From Lunatimonas lonarensis (GTDB taxonomy: Bacteria; Bacteroidota; Bacteroidia; Cytophagales; Cyclobacteriaceae): a stretch of 64,000 nt of DNA. The position numbers and the translations under genes are program-made. The DNA lies in contig NZ_AQHR01000029.1 of the NCBI RefSeq assembly GCF_000390185.1, forward strand, positions 1-64,000, written 5' to 3'. Below are positions 9,144 to 16,953 of the stretch, piece by piece. The notes beneath the pieces are model-generated. The model was given only the letters and a program-made list of their open reading frames with translations, did no database searches and had not been told where the DNA came from. Position 1 is the stretch's first letter. Each line of letters opens with the position of its first letter.

Positions 9144-9510
9144 TGTATTTCAAGTATTGTAGGTATGGACACATAATTATCACACGTCATTTGCAAAGGC
9201 ATACCGCAGAAAACTACATCACCACGATGACCACGCCCTTTCCTTTTACCGACCAAATCGCCCTATTCACCTGCTTGATGACCGCATTGATCGATTAATT
9301 CATTGATTCCGATTAGAACGCAGTAATTTTATTCCATCAAGCAGCAGGAAATCAAAACAGATTTCATCGCTGATAGAAGTAGGGTTGTGCAGTTGGAACG
9401 TGAAGTGGATGTGCAGTTGAGTGAAGTTGGTTGAGGGGTAAGTGAAGTTGGTTAGTAGGGTTATTTTTTTAACTGGCAATTTTTTCATGAGTCACAGCAG
9501 AAGGCTTAAT
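9144..9510. other. Non-coding interval upstream of the his operon
   Basis: No gene can be supported here. It holds a degenerate repeat (9387-9453), and a plus-strand stretch with clustered His codons at 9217-9234 that lacks any ATG, GTG or TTG start in frame. The interval ends at a strong plus-strand terminator (9511-9541), so something transcribed rightward may end there, but I find no clear promoter or ORF for it. Confidence 0.35.
9387..9453 (+). repeat. Short degenerate direct repeats
   Basis: GTGCAGTTG occurs at 9387-9395 and 9411-9419, each followed by GTGAAGT after a few bases, and GTGAAGTTGGTT occurs at 9421-9432 and 9442-9453. The array is short and imperfect. Function unknown; it may be slippage-generated. 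Confidence 0.5.
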
Positions 9511-9541
9511 TCCCCCGGGAGCGTATCCCGGGGGATTTTTT
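9511..9541 (+). terminator. Intrinsic terminator, plus strand
   Basis: Perfect G+C-rich stem: TCCCCCGGGA (9511-9520), loop GCGTA, TCCCGGGGGA (9526-9535), then a T-run from 9536. The T-run is on the plus strand only. It insulates the his promoter from rightward transcription; the transcript it ends is not identified. Confidence 0.8.
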
Positions 9542-9573
9542 GTTTACTGGCAAAGCATAAAATCGCAGCTACA

Positions 9574-9605
9574 TTTGGGATGTTTGCAATAGGTAGCTAA
9601 ATTTG
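9574..9605 (+). promoter_or_regulatory. Bacteroidota-type promoter of the his operon
   Basis: TTTG at 9574-9577, a 20-nt spacer, then TAAATTTG at 9598-9605, a full match to the TAnnTTTG -7 element. Transcription would begin about 6-8 nt further on, at roughly 9611-9613, only a few nucleotides before the His-rich leader ORF at 9615. Confidence 0.65.
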
Positions 9606-9614
9606 CCCAGAAGT

Positions 9615-9719
9615 ATGAGACAAAGCCACCCTTATCGTGTCCTGCATAGCATTTTTTCCCAACATCCTGTCGTGCATGGGCATTATCATCGTGTCTCACA
9701 TGTTTCGGGGCAAATCTGA
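9615..9719 (+). CDS. Putative histidine-rich leader peptide of the his operon
   Basis: A 34-residue reading frame from ATG (9615) to TGA (9719), starting M-R-Q-S-H-P-Y-R-V-L-H. Seven residues are histidine (positions 5, 11, 17, 21, 23, 25, 29). It lies directly behind the predicted his promoter and 81 nt ahead of hisG. Leader peptides rich in the end-product amino acid are the classic sensor of attenuation: ribosomes stall at His codons when His-tRNA is scarce. The coding RNA contains three imperfect repeats of TATCxTGTCxTGCAT type. I do not see a canonical terminator between 9720 and 9800; candidate pairings are TCCCA/TGGGA (9726-9740) and TTCGGG/CCCGAA (9704-9709 with 9751-9756). The mechanism is therefore open. 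Confidence 0.6.
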   Translation: MRQSHPYRVLHSIFSQHPVVHGHYHRVSHVSGQI

Positions 9720-9800
9720 TCAATTTCCCATTTACTGGGATAGAATGGCACCCGAATCCTCCCTTTCTTCTACCCTGTTTCAAACACTTGCAAAATTCAC

Positions 9801-10661
9801 ATGGAAACCATCATACGAATAGCCGTACAAAAAAGCGGAAGACTCAGTGACGACTCCCTCAGCCTGATCAAGGAGTGTGGCATCAAGTTCTACAACGGAA
9901 CCGGCAAGCTAAAATCAACCTCTACCAACTTCCCAATTGAGTTCTTGTTCCTTCGGGACGACGATATTCCCGGCTATGTGGCTGACGGTGTGGCAGACCT
10001 GGGAATAGTAGGGGAAAATGAATTAGTCGAAAAAAACAAGGAAGTCACCGTGTTGAAGAAGCTGGGCTTTTCCAAGTGCCGACTCTCTCTTGCCATTCCA
10101 AAAAGTGAAGACTACATGGGCATTGACTATTTCAAAGGCAAGAGCATTGCTACTTCCTATCCCAAGATACTTGGTGACTACCTCACTGCAAAAAACATCC
10201 AAGCCGAGATCCACGAAATCAGCGGGTCTGTGGAAATTGCGCCCAGCATTGGCCTAGCGGAAGGGATCTGCGACATCGTCAGTTCCGGATCCACCCTGAT
10301 GATGAACGGCCTGAAAGAAGTAGAAGAGATTTTCCGATCGGAAGCGGTCCTGATTGCAGACCCAAAAATCTCCGCGGAGAAACAGGATATCGTAAACAAG
10401 CTGCTTTTCCGCATGAATGCCGTACAAAAAGGAAAAAGCAATAAGTACGTGCTGCTAAATGCGCCAAACAGTTCGCTGGACAGAATCGTTTCACTGATTC
10501 CCGGCATGCGCAGCCCTACCATCCTACCCCTAGCACAGGAAGGTTGGTCCTCGGTTCATTCGGTCATAGCCGAAGACCAGTTTTGGGAAAACATCGAAGA
10601 ACTGCGCGCCGCAGGTGCGGAAGGCATCTTGGTGGTTCCCATTGAAAAGATGGTCCTTTGA
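9801..10661 (+). CDS. hisG: ATP phosphoribosyltransferase (long form)
   Basis: 286 residues; first step of histidine synthesis, joining ATP and PRPP to give phosphoribosyl-ATP. The length and a C-terminal domain (about residues 210-285) indicate the long, self-contained form that carries its own histidine-binding regulatory domain and needs no HisZ. Recognisable pieces are R-I-A-V-Q-K-S-G-R-L near the start, D-G-V-A-D-L-G-I-V-G-E-N, and the PRPP-binding region D-I-V-S-S-G-S-T-L. It is the first enzyme gene of the operon, following the leader ORF. Feedback inhibition by histidine is expected from the family. Confidence 0.95.
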   Translation: METIIRIAVQKSGRLSDDSLSLIKECGIKFYNGTGKLKSTSTNFPIEFLFLRDDDIPGYVADGVADLGIVGENELVEKNKEVTVLKKLGFSKCRLSLAIPKSEDYMGIDYFKGKSIATSYPKILGDYLTAKNIQAEIHEISGSVEIAPSIGLAEGICDIVSSGSTLMMNGLKEVEEIFRSEAVLIADPKISAEKQDIVNKLLFRMNAVQKGKSNKYVLLNAPNSSLDRIVSLIPGMRSPTILPLAQEGWSSVHSVIAEDQFWENIEELRAAGAEGILVVPIEKMVL

Positions 10662-10671
10662 TAAACCGGTT

Positions 10672-10773
10672 ATGACAGATAAAAACCTCTTTATTGGGTA
10701 TTCGTCCACAACCCGACGTATTGCCAACCAAATGGCAAGTATCAATGCTGAAATGACATTAGTAATTCTATGA
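10672..10773 (+). CDS. Small ORF coupled to hisD, function unknown
   Basis: 33 codons from ATG at 10672; its TGA (10771-10773) overlaps the hisD ATG (10770) in an ATGA arrangement typical of translational coupling. It fills the otherwise long hisG-hisD gap. The peptide begins M-T-D-K-N-L-F-I-G-Y-S-S-T-T and has no motif I recognise. It may be a real small protein, a coupling device for hisD, or chance. Confidence 0.25.
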   Translation: MTDKNLFIGYSSTTRRIANQMASINAEMTLVIL

Positions 10774-12074
10774 AAGTCCTTGTAAATCCTCCAAGAAACA
10801 GCTGGAAAAAAGAACTGGCACGGCCGGCCATCAAGCTGAAGGATATCGAAAAAATCGTAAAACCCATCATGCAAAAGGTCAAGCGGCAGGGAGATAAAGC
10901 GCTGCGTAAATTTGCCTTGGAATACGATCACGTGGAAATCGACCGGCTGCTGGTGACCAGGGAGGAAATTGCGGAAGCAGACCAGCAGGTTTCGGATGAA
11001 CTCAAGCGAGCCATCCAACAGGCAAGGGAGAACATACTTAAATTTCATGAGGCACAAAAAACCCCAGACCTGGAAATGGAGGTCATGGACGGTGTCACCT
11101 GCATGCGCAGAAGTGTACCAATACAAAAAGTAGGCCTTTACATCCCCGGAGGCACTGCCCCACTCTTTTCTACGGTTTTAATGCTGGGAATTCCTGCCAA
11201 ATTAGCCGGCTGCGAAGAAATCGTCCTCTGCTCACCCCCTAACCCCGCGGGAAAACTTCACCCCGCAATCCTTTACGCCGCAGGTTTGGTAGGGATAGAC
11301 CGGATCATAAAGGCGGGAGGTGCCCAGGCGATTGCCGCATTTACCTACGGGACTCAGTCTGTACCCAAGGTGGACAAGATTTTCGGCCCGGGCAATCAGT
11401 ACGTGACGGCAGCCAAGCAGCTGGCTGTAAAAAAAGGCGTGGCAATTGATATGCCCGCAGGCCCGTCGGAAGTGCTGGTGTATGCGGACGGCTCGTCGGT
11501 TCCCGCCTTCGTAGCGTCAGACCTGCTTTCCCAAGCCGAGCACGGAGTGGATAGTCAAGTGGTGCTGGTCTGCGATTCGGAAAAACTGGCAAAAAAGATC
11601 CTCAAAGAGGTGGATGCCCAGGTCGAAACGCTTCCCCGCCAAAAAATCGCCCAAAAAGCGCTCGACAACAGTGTGGCAATCGTGATCCCCAATGCGGACA
11701 AAGCAATAGATCTAATAAACGAGTACGCTCCCGAGCACCTGATATTGTCCGTAAGTGATGAAGAGGAAGTCTGTTCCCGCATCGTAAATGCCGGTTCGGT
11801 GTTTCTGGGTAATTTCACCCCGGAATCAGCGGGGGATTACGCCTCAGGCACAAACCACACCCTACCGACCAACGGGTATGCCCGCAACCACAGCGGCGTT
11901 TCACTCGACAGTTTTGTAAAAAAAATCACCTATCAGAAAATCACTGAAAAGGGGCTACAAAACCTCGGCCCCACCGTGGAGATAATGGCTGAAAATGAAT
12001 CCCTAGTAGCTCATAAGCAAGCCGTTTCCCTTCGATTGGATCATATAAACCGAAACAAACAAAATGGGCTTTGA
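10770..12074 (+). CDS. hisD: Histidinol dehydrogenase
   Basis: 434 residues; catalyses the last two oxidations, histidinol to histidinal to histidine, with NAD and a bound zinc. Recognisable blocks: V-G-L-Y-I-P-G-G-T-A-P-L-F-S-T, A-G-G-A-Q-A-I-A-A-F-T-Y-G-T, K-I-F-G-P-G-N-Q-Y-V, and the zinc/substrate region Q-A-E-H-G-V-D-S-Q with the later E-H-L and T-N-H-T-L-P-T. Its 3' end overlaps the hisC start by 11 bp, so the two are coupled. Confidence 0.96.
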   Translation: MKVLVNPPRNSWKKELARPAIKLKDIEKIVKPIMQKVKRQGDKALRKFALEYDHVEIDRLLVTREEIAEADQQVSDELKRAIQQARENILKFHEAQKTPDLEMEVMDGVTCMRRSVPIQKVGLYIPGGTAPLFSTVLMLGIPAKLAGCEEIVLCSPPNPAGKLHPAILYAAGLVGIDRIIKAGGAQAIAAFTYGTQSVPKVDKIFGPGNQYVTAAKQLAVKKGVAIDMPAGPSEVLVYADGSSVPAFVASDLLSQAEHGVDSQVVLVCDSEKLAKKILKEVDAQVETLPRQKIAQKALDNSVAIVIPNADKAIDLINEYAPEHLILSVSDEEEVCSRIVNAGSVFLGNFTPESAGDYASGTNHTLPTNGYARNHSGVSLDSFVKKITYQKITEKGLQNLGPTVEIMAENESLVAHKQAVSLRLDHINRNKQNGL

Positions 12075-13116
12075 ACTAAACCGGCTCCTTAGGCCCCATA
12101 TCGCTTCGCTCAAGCCTTATTCTTCGGCTAGGGATGAGTATAGCGGTAAAGAAGGGATTTTTTTGGATGCCAATGAAAACCCCTACGGGTCGATTACGGA
12201 TACGGCATTCAACCGCTACCCCGATCCCTATCAACAAGATTTAAAGGCAAGGATTGCAGAAATAAAAGGCGTCCAGCCGAATCAGTTGTTTTTGGGAAAT
12301 GGCAGTGACGAAGCCATCGATCTGTTGTTTCGGGCATTTTGCCGACCGGGAGTGGACAATGTCATCCTTTTGCCCCCTACGTACGGCATGTATGAGGTAA
12401 GTGCGGGTATCAATGACGTGGCGACCATCCGGGTCTCCCTTACCGCAGATTTTCAGCTGAACGTACCGGCGATCTTGGAAGCGGCAACGCCTAATTCCAA
12501 AATTCTATTTATCTGTTCCCCAAACAATCCGTCCGGAAATCGGATGAAGAGAGAGGATATCCATGCATTGCTCAGGAACTTCCCGGCATTGGTCGTTATC
12601 GACGAAGCCTACATTGATTTTAGCGATGAGCCAAGTTTTACTTCTGAACTAGCGCGGTATCCCAATCTGCTCGTAATGCAGACCTTCTCCAAGGCGTGGG
12701 GGTTGGCATCCCTACGGCTGGGCATGGCTTACGCTTCACCTGAAATCATCGCCATATTGAACAAAATTAAGCCGCCCTACAACATCAGCGGTCTGACCCA
12801 AGCCACGGTTTTGGATGCTTTGGACAATTTGGAAAAGGTGGACACCATGATTTCCGAAATTCTGGAGGAGCGAGAAAAACTCACCGGAAAGCTGCTGGGA
12901 CTCCGAAGTGTCCAAAAGCTATTTCCCTCACAGGCAAACTTCCTTCTGGTAAAAATCGATCGGGCAAAGGAAACCTACGATGCCCTAGTTAGGCAGCGGA
13001 TAATCGTGCGGGATCGCTCAAAAGTTACCCTCTGTGAAGATTGTCTTCGGATTACCGTCGGTACTTCCGTGGAAAACGAAAAACTGGTGGAAGCGCTGGA
13101 TAGGCTAACCCGGTGA
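12064..13116 (+). CDS. hisC: Histidinol-phosphate aminotransferase
   Basis: 350 residues; PLP-dependent transamination of imidazole-acetol phosphate with glutamate. The PLP lysine is in Q-T-F-S-K-A-W-G-L (about K210). Other family marks are D-A-N-E-N-P-Y-G near the N-terminus, C-S-P-N-N-P-S-G-N, V-V-I-D-E-A-Y-I-D-F and the C-terminal L-R-I-T-V-G-T. It starts inside the hisD 3' end. Downstream is an unusual 166-bp gap before hisB, although both lie on one strand. Confidence 0.96.
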   Translation: MGFELNRLLRPHIASLKPYSSARDEYSGKEGIFLDANENPYGSITDTAFNRYPDPYQQDLKARIAEIKGVQPNQLFLGNGSDEAIDLLFRAFCRPGVDNVILLPPTYGMYEVSAGINDVATIRVSLTADFQLNVPAILEAATPNSKILFICSPNNPSGNRMKREDIHALLRNFPALVVIDEAYIDFSDEPSFTSELARYPNLLVMQTFSKAWGLASLRLGMAYASPEIIAILNKIKPPYNISGLTQATVLDALDNLEKVDTMISEILEEREKLTGKLLGLRSVQKLFPSQANFLLVKIDRAKETYDALVRQRIIVRDRSKVTLCEDCLRITVGTSVENEKLVEALDRLTR

Positions 13117-13282
13117 CCTTGCTTTCGAGGTACGAGTGAACACCTTGATTTCCGCGCGGGTCAAGCGCACGAAGGCGGCGTGATGCTGAACAATCAAAAG
13201 GCACCCGACTCGTAAGCAGGCGTGTTTTTTGAGGCTCATACCCCGCGAGACCTTAGTTATTGACTGAAAAAATATTCAACTA
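13117..13282. other. Structured G+C-rich spacer between hisC and hisB
   Basis: This spacer differs from its surroundings. It can fold into nested stems: ACGAGT (13132-13137) with ACTCGT (13208-13213), CTTGA (13144-13148) with TCAAG (13161-13165), and CACG (13168-13171) with CGTG (13179-13182), followed by a short T-run near 13225-13230. A 44-codon minus-strand ORF at 13105-13239 also exists. It could be an interspersed repeat, a processing or attenuation element, or remnant DNA. Confidence 0.4.
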
Positions 13283-14380
13283 ATGAAAAAGCTTTTATTT
13301 ATAGATCGTGACGGCACGATCATCAAAGAACCGCCGACCGATTTTCAGGTAGACAGCCTCGAAAAACTCGAGTTCATACCCAAAGCTATTTCAAACCTGC
13401 GCAAGATTGCGGAAGAAACCGATTACGAGCTCGTGATGGTCACCAATCAAGACGGTTTGGGAACGGACTCTTTTCCGGAAGCTGACTTCTGGCCAGCACA
13501 ATACAAGATGTTGAAGACGCTGGAGCAGGAAAATGTGTTCTTCAAAGCCATTCATATAGACAAGTCCTTCGAGCATGAAAACGCCCCTACCCGTAAGCCA
13601 AGAACAGGTCTTCTAACCGAGTACTTGACTGGTGATTATAACCTTGCCGAGTCTTATGTGATCGGAGATCGAAAAACAGACGTGGAACTGGCGAAAAACC
13701 TGGGCTCCAAAGCCATATTCATAGGAAAAGAGCCGGTGGATGGAGCAGATCTGGTAACCATGGATTGGGACGAGATTTACCGGTTCCTCCGAATGCCTCC
13801 CCGCAAAGCCACCGTTGAGCGAAACACCTCTGAAACACAAATCAGAATAGAGCTCAATCTGGACGGTTCGGGCAAAAGCGATATATCGACAGGCTTGGCC
13901 TTTTTTGACCATATGTTGGATCAGCTGGCGCGCCACGGATCCACGGATTTGAAAATATCGGTACAGGGAGACCTCCATATCGATGAGCACCACACCATAG
14001 AAGATACCGCACTGGCATTGGGAGAAGCCTACCTCAAGGCATTGGGCGATAAAAAGGGCATCACGCGCTATGGATTTCTGCTACCAATGGACGATAGCCT
14101 GGCGCAGGTTGCCATCGACTTTGGCGGACGTCCGTGGATTGTCTGGGAGGCAACGTTCAAAAGGGAAAAAATAGGCGATCTGCCTACCGAGATGTTTTTC
14201 CACTTCTTCAAATCCTTCAGCGACACAGCCAAATGTAACCTCAACATCAAAGTGGAAGGAGACAACGAACACCACAAAATCGAGGCGATATTCAAAGGAC
14301 TGGCCAAATCCATCCAAATGGCCGTGGCCAGGGATATCAACCGGCTTAACCAATTGCCAAGTACCAAAGGGGTACTTTGA
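13283..14380 (+). CDS. hisB: Bifunctional histidinol-phosphatase / imidazoleglycerol-phosphate dehydratase
   Basis: 365 residues carrying two fused activities. The N-terminal HAD-type phosphatase (about 1-165) shows the nucleophile motif F-I-D-R-D-G-T (D8, D10) and V-I-G-D-R-K-T-D-V. The C-terminal dehydratase (about 175-365) shows the manganese-binding [21 protein letters not shown] and the later N-E-H-H-K-I-E-A. The operon stops here at a strong terminator, so hisH, hisA, hisF and hisI must be elsewhere. Confidence 0.96.
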   Translation: MKKLLFIDRDGTIIKEPPTDFQVDSLEKLEFIPKAISNLRKIAEETDYELVMVTNQDGLGTDSFPEADFWPAQYKMLKTLEQENVFFKAIHIDKSFEHENAPTRKPRTGLLTEYLTGDYNLAESYVIGDRKTDVELAKNLGSKAIFIGKEPVDGADLVTMDWDEIYRFLRMPPRKATVERNTSETQIRIELNLDGSGKSDISTGLAFFDHMLDQLARHGSTDLKISVQGDLHIDEHHTIEDTALALGEAYLKALGDKKGITRYGFLLPMDDSLAQVAIDFGGRPWIVWEATFKREKIGDLPTEMFFHFFKSFSDTAKCNLNIKVEGDNEHHKIEAIFKGLAKSIQMAVARDINRLNQLPSTKGVL

Positions 14381-14386
14381 TTTTAT

Positions 14387-14423
14387 CATCCCTACATCGT
14401 ACATGATGTGGGGATGTTTTTTT
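14387..14423 (+). terminator. Intrinsic terminator of the his operon
   Basis: Twelve-base arms CATCCCTACATC (14387-14398) and GATGTGGGGATG (14405-14416) around loop GTACAT, with one mismatch, then seven T (14417-14423), directly after hisB. Confidence 0.88.
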
Positions 14424-14549
14424 CCCATCCACGTTAGCCTGTTTGCAGGCCTATTTTTGAACTTTATCGATCCACTCATTTTCCTATGGCCTCGCGAAAG
14501 GGGTGATTTTATGCTCTCTTACAAAACCCCATTTGGCCAGAAAACCCGT

Positions 14550-14579
14550 TGGATTGAAAAACTAATTTACTATATTTAA
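14550..14579 (+). promoter_or_regulatory. Candidate promoter of the hydrolase-kinase operon
   Basis: TTG at 14550-14552, a 19-nt spacer and TATATTTA at 14572-14579 (one mismatch to TAnnTTTG). The implied 5' leader of about 170 nt before the start at 14757 contains only a 28-codon ORF (14590-14676) of doubtful meaning. The rest of the 14424-14756 interval holds nothing else I can identify. Confidence 0.4.
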
Positions 14580-14756
14580 AGCGACACCCATGCAACGAGC
14601 CAACAAGCTGTTGAAGTCAAACAGTAAACACAACCAAATCCTGGGACGTCCTACAGCCCCGCAAAAGGCCATGTAATCGGTTTTCACGCTGGGCTGATCT
14701 TGGATGAAACAAACGAAATGAAGGGATATTCTACGTTGAGTAACCACAACCACATC

Positions 14757-15557
14757 ATGAACATCGCAGCAAGAAACAACATAAAAATTTCAAGCAATGA
14801 AAAACAGCCCATGGTATTTGCCCACGGGTATGGATGCGACCAAAACATGTGGCGATTTGTGGCGCCTGCTTTTGAAGATGAGTACCGAGTGGTCCTGTTT
14901 GACCATGTGGGGTCCGGTAAATCTGACCAAAGTGCCTATAATTTTGAAAAATACAGTTCTCTTCAAGGGTATGCAGATGACCTTATTGAAATCTGCGAAT
15001 ACTTAAATCTTAGAAAGGTGGTTTTTGTAGGACATTCGGTTAGCAGTATAATAGGTGTACTGGCCGAAAAGTCAAGGCCAGACCTTTTTGATAGGTTGGT
15101 TTTGGTAGGTCCCTCACCATGTTATATTAATGAGCTGGATTACATAGGAGGATTCAGCCGGAAGGATATAGATGAACTGGTGGATACCCTGGAAAGTAAC
15201 TACTTGGGCTGGTCGAGTTTCATTACGCCCGTAATCATAGGCAACCCGGATAAACCGGAGTATTCAGAGGAACTCAAAAACAGCTTTTGCAGTATGAACC
15301 CCGAAATAGCCAAGCATTTTGCCAAGGTTACCTTTTTGGGAGATAATCGGAAGGATCTCGCTCATGTTTCCTCTCCGACATTGATCATTCAGTGCCATCC
15401 GGATATCATTGCGCCTATTCAGGTAGGGGAGTACGTACATCAACAAATACCTAACAGTAGTTTGGTGGTATTGAAGTCGCCCGGGCACTGTCCTCACCTT
15501 ACCGACCCGGATCAAGTTATTGAGAGTCTGAAAATTTTCTTACGTTCTTCCTATTGA
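14757..15557 (+). CDS. RsbQ-type alpha/beta hydrolase (KAI2/D14 superfamily)
   Basis: 266 residues from ATG 14757, close to the length of Bacillus RsbQ (269) and similar along its length as I recall that protein (H-G-Y-G-C-D-Q-N-M-W, V-G-S-G-K-S-D, V-G-P-S-P-C-Y, F-A-K-V-T-F, G-H-C-P-H-L). Catalytic triad: Ser94 in G-H-S-V-S, Asp216 in H-P-D-I-I-A-P, His244. RsbQ converts or binds a small hydrophobic molecule and passes the signal to a PAS partner; plant karrikin and strigolactone receptors share this fold. An earlier in-frame ATG at 14700 would add 19 unmatched residues. The stop TGA overlaps the next gene's TTG start. The ligand is unknown. Confidence 0.88.
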   Translation: MNIAARNNIKISSNEKQPMVFAHGYGCDQNMWRFVAPAFEDEYRVVLFDHVGSGKSDQSAYNFEKYSSLQGYADDLIEICEYLNLRKVVFVGHSVSSIIGVLAEKSRPDLFDRLVLVGPSPCYINELDYIGGFSRKDIDELVDTLESNYLGWSSFITPVIIGNPDKPEYSEELKNSFCSMNPEIAKHFAKVTFLGDNRKDLAHVSSPTLIIQCHPDIIAPIQVGEYVHQQIPNSSLVVLKSPGHCPHLTDPDQVIESLKIFLRSSY

Positions 15558-16708
15558 AAACGAACCAAACATTCACGGAAGACGCAGAGGACTTATACCA
15601 AAACGCACCTTTTGGCTACCTATCCATGCGATCCGATGGGGTCGTCGTGAACATAAACAGCACTTTGTTGAAATGGCTGGATTATGAAAGAACTGAGATC
15701 GTAGAAAAAAAGCTAGTGGAGGATCTTCTAAGCATCGGAGGCAAGATCTATATGCAAACACACTTGTTCCCATTACTTCAGATGCATGGCGATATTTCCG
15801 AAATCAACCTGGATTTTGTGGACAAGCATGGCAACAAGATCCCCACGTTGATCAATGGTAAACGCGTGGGGATTGCCTTAGAATCCCAGTCTATCTATAG
15901 GCTTTCCGTTTTGAATATTTCCCAGCGAAAACTATATGAGCTGGAATTGATGAAAGCAAGAAAAGAAGCAGAATTGATGGTAAAGCGTCTTAAAGAGGTA
16001 AATCAGGAGTTGGAACAATTTGCCTACACGACCTCCCATGACCTCCAAGCGCCCCTTACCACGATCACAGGCATGATCTCGCAAATTGAAAAAAAGGGGC
16101 AGATTCAAGGGGGCAGTGACCTCGATCGGTATTTTTCGATAATCAAAAGTAATTCATCCCGAATGAAGTTGATGATCCGGGACCTGCTGGAGCACGCCAA
16201 AATTGACGGGAAAGAAACTGAGTTCACCCAAGTCTCACTAAATGAGGTCTGTGAAATAGCACTGGAACTTATCAAAGATCAGGTAGAGGAAACCGATGCG
16301 GTAATCACTATCCCCACCTCACCGATGATTTTTGGCAACAAAGTGCAACTGGTACGGTTGTTTCAGAACCTTTTGGGCAATGCCATCAAATATCGCTCTG
16401 AGGCCAAGCCCCAGATACAGGTTGAATTTGAAGAAAGCGAATCGGAAATCAAAGTGGCTGTCCGTGACAATGGCATTGGTTTCGATCAGGAATTTGCAGA
16501 GCAGGTGTTTGGGTTTATGAAAAGACTGCACACGCATGACAAAATCCCCGGGACCGGCATAGGTTTGGCGTCCTGCAAACGCATCATCGAGATCCACAAG
16601 GGAACCATCGGCGTCACCTCTGAACCTGGAAAAGGCAGTACGTTCTTCTTCACATTGCCGAAACCAACTGACCAATCACTACAAAAACCTCATGAAGGCA
16701 TGAATTAA
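15554..16708 (+). CDS. PAS-domain sensor histidine kinase paired with the RsbQ-like hydrolase
   Basis: 384 residues starting at TTG 15554, which overlaps the upstream TGA (TTGA), so translation is coupled. The N-terminal PAS domain (about 12-125; N-A-P-F-G-Y-L-S, I-G-G-K-I-Y-M-Q-T-H-L-F-P-L-L) resembles the PAS of RsbP-type proteins. A coiled linker (about 125-155) leads to HisKA with the phospho-acceptor H162 (T-S-H-D-L-Q-A-P-L) and a HATPase (N-L-L-G-N-A-I-K-Y-R; D-N-G-I-G-F; G-T-G-I-G-L-A). No membrane segment is seen, so it is cytoplasmic. No response regulator lies next to it. Confidence 0.9.
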   Translation: MKTNQTFTEDAEDLYQNAPFGYLSMRSDGVVVNINSTLLKWLDYERTEIVEKKLVEDLLSIGGKIYMQTHLFPLLQMHGDISEINLDFVDKHGNKIPTLINGKRVGIALESQSIYRLSVLNISQRKLYELELMKARKEAELMVKRLKEVNQELEQFAYTTSHDLQAPLTTITGMISQIEKKGQIQGGSDLDRYFSIIKSNSSRMKLMIRDLLEHAKIDGKETEFTQVSLNEVCEIALELIKDQVEETDAVITIPTSPMIFGNKVQLVRLFQNLLGNAIKYRSEAKPQIQVEFEESESEIKVAVRDNGIGFDQEFAEQVFGFMKRLHTHDKIPGTGIGLASCKRIIEIHKGTIGVTSEPGKGSTFFFTLPKPTDQSLQKPHEGMN

Positions 16709-16833
16709 AAAAAGGATTTAAAGTGCCCTGCAGATACGTTATCAAACGGTAGCGTAGCATAAAAGCCATCCGAGTTTTCCTGTCTGAGTGGCACCATCTG
16801 GTTGCGCCTGTATCCTAAGCGAATCAAAACCAT
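16705..16833 (-). CDS. Possible small protein, unrecognised
   Basis: 42 codons from ATG 16831-16833 to TAA at 16705-16707, convergent with the kinase gene and overlapping its stop. The translation looks protein-like (L-G-Y-R-R-N-Q-M-V-P-L-R, then Y-A-T-L-P-F-D-N-V-S-A-G-H-F-K-S-F-F). The frame stays open upstream to 16887 without another ATG, so it could be the 3' end of a decayed longer gene. No function is proposed. Confidence 0.35.
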   Translation of the reverse strand: MVLIRLGYRRNQMVPLRQENSDGFYATLPFDNVSAGHFKSFF

Positions 16834-16953
16834 TTCAAACGGCTTTCGTTCCTTCGAACTAACGGAAAATTTTTGATTTTCGCCAATTCACCTATTTTTG
16901 CCTAGGTTCCATCCGTTCGGCTGTTACGCAACTTACTACAACTTCAATTAATC

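Noticed and set aside
9217-9234. Cluster of His codons (CAT CAC CAC GAT GAC CAC) on the plus strand
   Set aside because: It lies in a frame with several more His codons, but there is no ATG, GTG or TTG start after the upstream stop, no promoter, and the strong terminator at 9511 and a better leader ORF at 9615 separate it from hisG.
9544-9783. 79-codon Cys/His-rich ORF on the minus strand opposite the his leader
   Set aside because: Its composition mirrors the His codons of the plus-strand leader; it has no minus-strand promoter and would collide with the his promoter. Considered a shadow, though a small metal-binding protein cannot be fully excluded.
10530-11126. 198-codon minus-strand frame opposite hisG/hisD
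   Set aside because: Antisense to two clear histidine genes; a codon-bias shadow.
13105-13239. 44-codon minus-strand ORF in the hisC-hisB spacer
   Set aside because: Overlaps the hisC 3' end and the stems; more likely a by-product of the structured element.
14590-14676. 28-codon ORF in the leader of the hydrolase-kinase operon
   Set aside because: Possible upstream ORF, but nothing in its composition or position supports a role.
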